Source of the DNA: an uncultured cyanobacterium
Lineage (GTDB): Bacteria > Cyanobacteriota > Cyanobacteriia > PCC-6307 > Cyanobiaceae
Assembly: GCA_903921295.1 (NCBI GenBank)
Contig: CAIXOZ010000016.1
Coordinates: forward strand, 1 to 16,623
Direction of reading: 5' to 3'
DNA length: 16,623 nt
Below the pieces are notes generated by a model, which was given only the letters and a program-made list of their open reading frames with translations, was not told where the DNA came from and did no database searches. Both the position numbers and the translations under genes were made by a program. Below, piece by piece: positions 12,353 to 16,623 of this stretch (its first letter is position 1; each line of letters opens with the position of its first letter).

Positions 12353-14890
12353 ATGAAGTTCACGGTCGCCGATCTGCTCGACCAGCTCTCCACGGAGGAG
12401 GTCAGGCCCCTGGCGCGGGTCGAGAAGGCCCTGGGCCTCAGCCTCAAGGCTGACAAGCAACGGCTGCGGATCGGCCTCGATGGCCTCAGCCGCCTCGGTC
12501 TTGTTGACGAGGGCGAAGAGGGCCTGAAGCGCTGTGAGGATCCGTCCCTGGTGCCGGCCCGTCTGCGCTGTTCAAGCAAGGGCTTCTGCTTTGCCCTGCG
12601 CGATGACGGTGGCGAGGACATCTACATCCGTGACCATCTGCTCAACCACGCCTGGAACGGTGATCGCGTCCTGGTCCGCATCACCCGCGAGGGGGGGCGG
12701 CGCCGTTCCCCTGAAGGTGGGGTGCAGTGCATCCTTGAGCGGGCGACGCGCAGCCTTCTGGCCCAGGTGGAGCAGCGGGAGGAGCGGCTGGTGGCTGTTC
12801 CCCTCGATGAGCGCCTGCTGACAGCTGTTGAACTCCCGCCTGCCGATGGCGTCCACCTCAACCCGGAACAGGAAGCGGTGGTCGAAGTGCGGGTGGATCG
12901 ATTCCCCGTGGCCCAGTTTCCGCCCCAGGGCCATGTGGCCCGAAGCCTGCCGGTGCATGGTGGCCCCGCGGCCGATCTGGATCTGCTGCTCACCAAGCAC
13001 GGCCTTCAGGATCGTTCCGATGTCCCCAAGCTGACCCTGAAGACCCCGGTGGCCAAGGACCGTCTCGATCTCACCGTCCTGCCGACCCTGCTGCCGCTGG
13101 CCTGGTCCGCCCAGGAGGCTCCGCAGCTGCCGGCGCTGTCCCTTGAAGCCCTGGATGATGGCTGGCGCCTGTCGGTGCATGCCCCGGCGATTGCTGAACG
13201 GCTCGGATCCGGCAGCTCCCTCGAGACCTGGTTGCGTGATCAGGGCGAAGCGATCTGTCTGGGATCCCGCTGGCTGCCTCTGCTCCCGCCGGCGCTGGCC
13301 AGGGCGGCGGCCTTCGCCGTCGGCAGGGATCAGGACGCGATCACGGTGGCTCTTGAGCTTGGCCTGGATGGAGCGTTGCGTCATTACCGCTTCAGCCGCA
13401 CCCGGATCAGGCCCGATGCGGCCGTTGATCCTGCAGCTCTGCAGGCCCTGGCGGAGCGCAAGCCCAAGGCCCGGACACTGCCGACGGCCCTGAAAGGTCT
13501 CAAGGATCACGTGCCGTTGCTGGAGCAGCTCGTGGCGCTGACCGCCCTGCTGCGCCAGGCCCGTCTGGCGGCGGGCTCCCTGGACCTCGATCTCCCCCTT
13601 CCCGCGCTTGACGCCCTCGGGGACCTCAGCATCCCGGCCCCCGATGCCGGATCCTCCGGCTGGATGATTCAGCTGAGCGATCACCATCCGATGGCCCTGC
13701 TGAGGGAGTCGGTGCTGCTCGCCCATCGCGCCCTTGGTCGTCATCTGCAGGCGTTGGCCTTGCCGGCCCTGTTCTCAGGCAATGCCGCGGCAGATCCCGC
13801 CGATGTCAACGAGGTGGCGAAGGCGGCCCTGGCGCTGGAGATCCCCCTGGAACTCAGCCCCGACGGCAACGCTTCTGCCGCCGAGCTGGCTGCTGTGTTC
13901 GCTGCCAGCGATCGCAGTCGGGTCCTTCAGCACCAGCTCACCGACACGTTGCAGCCGGTGCTTTACAGCGATGAGGCCTCCGCCCATGCCGCCGCCGGCG
14001 AGGACCGGGCCTACGCAGCCTGGTGCTGCCCTTCCCTCCATTTTGGGGACCTGTGGAACCAGATGCTGCTCGTCAGCCTGCTGACCGACGGCAAGGATCG
14101 TCCCAGCGTGCGCCACAAGACCACCGTTGATCTGGCCAGTGATCAGTGCCATGGAGCGATCGACTGGCCCTTGCTCACCCCGACCCAGCTTGGCGTCTTC
14201 CAGCAGGGTCTCGCTCAGGGACTGGCCCAGCGTCTGAACAACCGCCAACGTTTTCAGGCCGATGTTCAGGCGGATGTGCTGGCCATGGCCCAGGCGCGCC
14301 ACGCCGAGCCGCTCACCGGTCAGGTGGTGACCGGGGTGATCAGCGGCATCCAGAGCTACGGCTTCTTCGTGGAGGTGCCTCCCTCCCAGGTGGAGGGCCT
14401 GGTGCACGTCAGCGCCCTCAAGGATGATTGGTATGAATACCGGTCGCGGCAGAACCGACTCGTCGGCCGCAAGAACCGCCGGACCTACCGCCTCGGCGAT
14501 CCCGTGGAGGTGGAAGTTCAGAAGGTGGATGTGTTGCGCCACCAGATCGATCTGGCCGTGATCCTGCCGGAGGGGAGTGAGAGCGACGAGGCGCCTCAGC
14601 AGGCCGACCGGGACGGCGCCCTCTCCCCGATGGAGGTCGAGGGCGAGCGCTTCCAGGAGATGCCGGACCCGGCGTTCTCCAACCAGGCCGAGTCCGACCA
14701 GGGAGAGCTGGGGGCGGAGGCGTCGCATCCGGAACCCTCCTCCTCGCGGCGTCAGGGGCGCTCAACGGGTTCGGGTGCCTCCGGCCGTTCCGGTGAGCGG
14801 CGCAGCCGTGGGCGTTCGGCCCGTGGCAGTGCTGCCGAGGACGATCCGGACCTGTTTGTGCCGATGCCGATCCTGACGAGCGAGGCCTGA
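12353..14890 (+). CDS. RNB-family (RNase II/R-like) protein with S1 domain, probable catalytic-site loss
   Basis: The 845-residue protein starts at the ATG of MKFTVADLLDQL, the usual start in cyanobacterial RNB proteins. In order: a winged-helix-like segment (20-60), a cold-shock/OB domain (about 68-112, KGFCFALRDDGGEDIYIRD), a second OB-like part (130-200), an RNB-like core (about 225-650), an S1 RNA-binding domain (655-736), and a disordered tail (740-830) with an acidic part and an Arg/Gly/Ser-rich part. RNase II/R enzymes degrade RNA 3' to 5'. Here the region after RLDLTVLP (237-244), where the four catalytic aspartates (DxxxxxDxDD) should be, reads LLPLAWSAQEAPQLPALSLEAL, and the FTSPIRRYxD motif is replaced by WCCPSLHFGD (557-566). 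It probably binds RNA without cutting it. ubiX begins one base after the stop. Confidence 0.85.
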   Translation: MKFTVADLLDQLSTEEVRPLARVEKALGLSLKADKQRLRIGLDGLSRLGLVDEGEEGLKRCEDPSLVPARLRCSSKGFCFALRDDGGEDIYIRDHLLNHAWNGDRVLVRITREGGRRRSPEGGVQCILERATRSLLAQVEQREERLVAVPLDERLLTAVELPPADGVHLNPEQEAVVEVRVDRFPVAQFPPQGHVARSLPVHGGPAADLDLLLTKHGLQDRSDVPKLTLKTPVAKDRLDLTVLPTLLPLAWSAQEAPQLPALSLEALDDGWRLSVHAPAIAERLGSGSSLETWLRDQGEAICLGSRWLPLLPPALARAAAFAVGRDQDAITVALELGLDGALRHYRFSRTRIRPDAAVDPAALQALAERKPKARTLPTALKGLKDHVPLLEQLVALTALLRQARLAAGSLDLDLPLPALDALGDLSIPAPDAGSSGWMIQLSDHHPMALLRESVLLAHRALGRHLQALALPALFSGNAAADPADVNEVAKAALALEIPLELSPDGNASAAELAAVFAASDRSRVLQHQLTDTLQPVLYSDEASAHAAAGEDRAYAAWCCPSLHFGDLWNQMLLVSLLTDGKDRPSVRHKTTVDLASDQCHGAIDWPLLTPTQLGVFQQGLAQGLAQRLNNRQRFQADVQADVLAMAQARHAEPLTGQVVTGVISGIQSYGFFVEVPPSQVEGLVHVSALKDDWYEYRSRQNRLVGRKNRRTYRLGDPVEVEVQKVDVLRHQIDLAVILPEGSESDEAPQQADRDGALSPMEVEGERFQEMPDPAFSNQAESDQGELGAEASHPEPSSSRRQGRSTGSGASGRSGERRSRGRSARGSAAEDDPDLFVPMPILTSEA

Positions 14891-14891
14891 G

Positions 14892-15509
14892 GTGGCCCCG
14901 ATTGTTCTGGCGATTTCCGGGGCTTCGGCGCAGCCGCTGGCAGAGCGGGCCCTTCAGCTTCTCCTGAACGCCGGCGAGCAGGTGGAGCTGATCACCAGCC
15001 GCGGCGCGATCGGGGTCTGGCTGGCGGAGATGGGGGTGCGGGTCCCCTCCGATCCCAGCGCACAGGAGGCATTCTGGCGGGACCGCACCGGCAGCAGGGA
15101 CGGATCGCTGCGCTGCCATCGCTGGAACGATCAGGCGGCGGCCATTGCCAGCGGCAGCTATCGCACCCGCGGGATGGTGATCCTGCCGGCGAGCATGGGC
15201 ACCGTCGGACGGATCGCCTCCGGCGTGGCCCTGGATCTGGTGGAGCGGGTGGCCGATGTGCATCTCAAAGAAGGTCGTCCGCTGGTGATCTGCCCGCGGG
15301 AAACCCCCTGGAATCTTGTCCATCTGCGCAATCTCACCTCCCTCGCTGAAGCGGGTGCACGGATTGCGCCACCCGTGCCAGCCTGGTACCACCAGCCGAC
15401 CAGCCTGGACGACATGGTCGATTTCCTGGTGATCCGCGTGTTCGATGTTCTTGGCTACGAGCTCGGCGACCTGAAGCGATGGCAGGGGCCATCGTCCCCT
15501 TCGCCCTGA
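14892..15509 (+). CDS. ubiX: Flavin prenyltransferase UbiX
   Basis: UbiX joins dimethylallyl phosphate to FMN to make prenylated FMN, the cofactor of UbiD-type decarboxylases; in cyanobacteria this serves plastoquinone-type ring decarboxylation. The 205-residue protein has the flavin-binding ISGASAQPLA start (8-17), LPASMGTVGRIASG (98-111), CPRETPWNLVHLRN (134-147) and the late PPVPAWYHQPTSLDDMVDF (160-178), all family landmarks. The first ATG-like start is GTG at 14892, one base after the preceding stop; a GAGG sits about ten bases upstream. The third Gly of the common GASG motif is Ala here. No ubiD is in the window. Confidence 0.93.
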   Translation: MAPIVLAISGASAQPLAERALQLLLNAGEQVELITSRGAIGVWLAEMGVRVPSDPSAQEAFWRDRTGSRDGSLRCHRWNDQAAAIASGSYRTRGMVILPASMGTVGRIASGVALDLVERVADVHLKEGRPLVICPRETPWNLVHLRNLTSLAEAGARIAPPVPAWYHQPTSLDDMVDFLVIRVFDVLGYELGDLKRWQGPSSPSP

Positions 15510-15516
15510 ACCGTTG

Positions 15517-16122
15517 ATGGTGCGACGTTTCCTGGTCGTTCCGCTCCTGGCCCCATGGGTGCTGGTGCTGATGGTGTCGGTGCTCAACCCCAGGCCGGCC
15601 GTGTCGCTGCGCCTGCTGGTCTGGAGATCACCGGCGCTGCCGCTCGGGACCTGGCTCGCCGTCGTTTCCTCCACCGGTGCCCTGCTCAGCCTTTCCGCCT
15701 CGGCGATGGCCCTGCAGGGACGGCGAGGACCCTCCGGTGGGGGATGGCCGGCTGGGCCTCGCGTCACGGCCTTCCGTCGGGATCGTCGCGTCGTTGAGGA
15801 TGGCGAGGAACCGCAGGGTGAGGCCTGGCAGCGCCCGGGGCCAGCGCCAGCTGCTGCCGGTCCAGTCCGTGCTCCAGGCGAACCGCCGCCGACGGTCTCC
15901 GTTCCCTTCCGGGTGATCCGCAAAGGTTCCGTCCAGGCTCAACGAAGCACCACCACCGTTCCTTCGCCATCAGCGGCCAGCGCCACTGCCGAGGCCAATG
16001 GTGTCTCCGATCGTCCCTCCTGGGCCTTCGGGCGCCGCCGCTCCACGGCTCCGCCTCGCTCGGCCGACTCGGTCAGCTCCAGCGGCGATGGCTGGGATGA
16101 TCCGGACGACGACGCCTGGTGA
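15517..16122 (+). CDS. Small membrane protein, LapA-domain-like N-terminus with long disordered tail
   Basis: I do not recognise a named family with certainty. The 201-residue protein has two hydrophobic helices, at about 4-22 and 42-66, joined by NPRPAVSLRLLVWRSPALPLG; this pattern resembles the LapA (lipopolysaccharide assembly protein A) domain. Residues 70-190 are rich in Pro, Arg, Ser and Ala and are probably disordered, and the end (DGWDDPDDDAW) is strongly acidic. The ATG at 15517 is preferred over the TTG one codon earlier. It starts 7 bases after the ubiX stop, so it is probably in the same operon. Function is unknown. Confidence 0.7.
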   Translation: MVRRFLVVPLLAPWVLVLMVSVLNPRPAVSLRLLVWRSPALPLGTWLAVVSSTGALLSLSASAMALQGRRGPSGGGWPAGPRVTAFRRDRRVVEDGEEPQGEAWQRPGPAPAAAGPVRAPGEPPPTVSVPFRVIRKGSVQAQRSTTTVPSPSAASATAEANGVSDRPSWAFGRRRSTAPPRSADSVSSSGDGWDDPDDDAW

Positions 16123-16248
16123 GTGCAAGGCTCCGCTTCGCCTCCGGTTGGTGCGCATCCAGCGAGGGATTGGGGCCTGGGGTCTCTGGGCTTTGCGTCA
16201 GAGGCGCGGTGAATCAGGGCCGTCTGCCCCAGGCCTTGGCCTCCGCTG

Positions 16249-16285
16249 CCCCCGATCATGGTCCCGGGGAGACCGTGATCGGGGG
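16249..16285 (+). terminator. Strong hairpin, probable terminator or attenuator-like stem
   Basis: CCCCCGATCATGGTC at 16249-16263 pairs with GACCGTGATCGGGGG at 16271-16285 over 15 base pairs, with one U-G wobble if transcribed from the plus strand (an A-C mismatch from the minus strand) and a 7-base loop. This strand bias supports a plus-strand RNA structure. It lies 127 bases after the membrane-protein stop and 88 before the next start. No T-run follows, so it may end the upstream transcript inefficiently or block RNA decay. Confidence 0.55.
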
Positions 16286-16336
16286 CGACCTCCGCACTGT
16301 CCGGCCAGGATGACCTGGGGGCTGGGCAAGGGTCCC

Positions 16337-16342
16337 TAGAGT
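16337..16342 (+). promoter_or_regulatory. Putative -10 element TAGAGT before the DUF2996-type gene
   Basis: TAGAGT fits the relaxed TAnnnT -10 motif and lies after the strong hairpin, 30 bases before the GTG start, giving a leader of about 24 bases. No clear -35 match is seen. Confidence 0.35.
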
Positions 16343-16372
16343 TTGACCTTGAATCTCTCCAAGCCTGAGACG

Positions 16373-16623
16373 GTGAGCGACTCCGCCAGCCCCAGCCCCA
16401 AGTCCGCCAGCGCCGCTGCCAGCTCCGAGGCCTCAGCCACCACCCAACCCGCTGCTGCCGCCAAGCCGCCGGCTCCGGAGGATCGCCCGTTCGCGGAGTT
16501 CATCAACGACCTGTTGTTGCCCGCCCTCGACAAGGAGATCCGCGCCTACGGCGGCCCCAGCACCGCGATGGCCCTGATTGAGGGGCCGATGCCCGTGATC
16601 GGCGTTCCCTGCTGGATGGTGGC
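16373..16623 (+). CDS. DUF2996-like protein, 3'-truncated by the window edge
   Basis: The visible 83 codons start with GTG and give a Ser/Ala/Pro-rich N-terminus (about residues 1-38) followed by EDRPFAEFINDLLLPAL (40-56) and MPVIGVPCWMV at the cut end. The PFxEFIxxxLxPAL segment and the later VIGxxCWMV match the conserved part of cyanobacterial DUF2996 proteins, whose function is unknown to me. The C-terminal part is outside the window. An ATG start is absent upstream in this frame; the GTG follows a weak AGACG. Confidence 0.6.
   Translation, partial: MSDSASPSPKSASAAASSEASATTQPAAAAKPPAPEDRPFAEFINDLLLPALDKEIRAYGGPSTAMALIEGPMPVIGVPCWMV

Noticed and set aside
14418..15923. 501-codon open frame on the minus strand
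   Set aside because: It is antisense to the end of the RNB-family gene, ubiX and the membrane-protein gene; it shows only shadow composition.
1..16623. tRNA or rRNA genes, CRISPR arrays, insertion sequences
   Set aside because: No T-loop GTTCGA-type signatures in the gaps, no regularly spaced repeats, and no transposase-like frames or terminal repeats were found by eye.

Overview
The window is GC-rich bacterial DNA from a cyanobacterium, most likely a unicellular picocyanobacterium of the Synechococcus/Cyanobium type. The evidence is a 35-residue Psb30 (Ycf12) photosystem II subunit, a Ycf20-family membrane protein, a plant-type D-glycerate 3-kinase, a CbbY-like sugar phosphatase, half-size GDT1/Mnx manganese-transporter genes, a DUF2996 protein, and five copies of the cyanobacterial palindrome GCGATCGC. 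The genus is an inference; no rRNA is present.

Layout. (1) 1-2310, plus strand: 3' part of threonine synthase (thrC), a MoaD/ThiS-type protein ending in Gly-Gly, and a two-domain cupin protein. (2) 2311-2463: inverted repeats between converging genes. (3) 2464-4692: an FtsH-type AAA+ zinc protease on the minus strand, divergent from ribosomal protein L32 (rpmF). (4) 4653-6967, minus strand: a tight operon cbbY-like > ycf20 > D-glycerate 3-kinase, with gaps of a few bases or an ATGA overlap. (5) 6966-10327, plus strand: recJ and a ClC chloride/proton antiporter, coupled by ATGA. (6) 10306-10413, minus strand: psb30, overlapping the end of the ClC gene. (7) 10512-11679, plus strand: a YkgJ-type cysteine-cluster protein and two half-size GDT1/Mnx proteins. 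(8) 11680-12352: a long pyrimidine-rich region without a convincing gene. (9) 12353-16122, plus strand: a large RNB-family protein that seems to have lost its nuclease active site, flavin prenyltransferase ubiX, and a two-helix membrane protein with a long disordered tail. (10) 16123-16372: a strong hairpin and a possible promoter before a DUF2996 gene cut by the window end.

How the genes fit together. Most are core cyanobacterial housekeeping genes. The minus-strand operon is metabolically coherent: CbbY-type phosphatases remove a Rubisco misfire product (xylulose-1,5-bisphosphate), and D-glycerate 3-kinase closes the photorespiratory cycle. Psb30, FtsH-type proteases and Mnx-type manganese transporters all bear on photosystem II assembly or upkeep, but they are separate units here.

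I saw no mobile element, CRISPR array, prophage or tRNA/rRNA gene. The strongest candidates for something new are the RNB-family apparent pseudo-nuclease with its long leader, the FtsH that lacks a recognisable first membrane helix, and the sulfur-carrier-like gene next to thrC.
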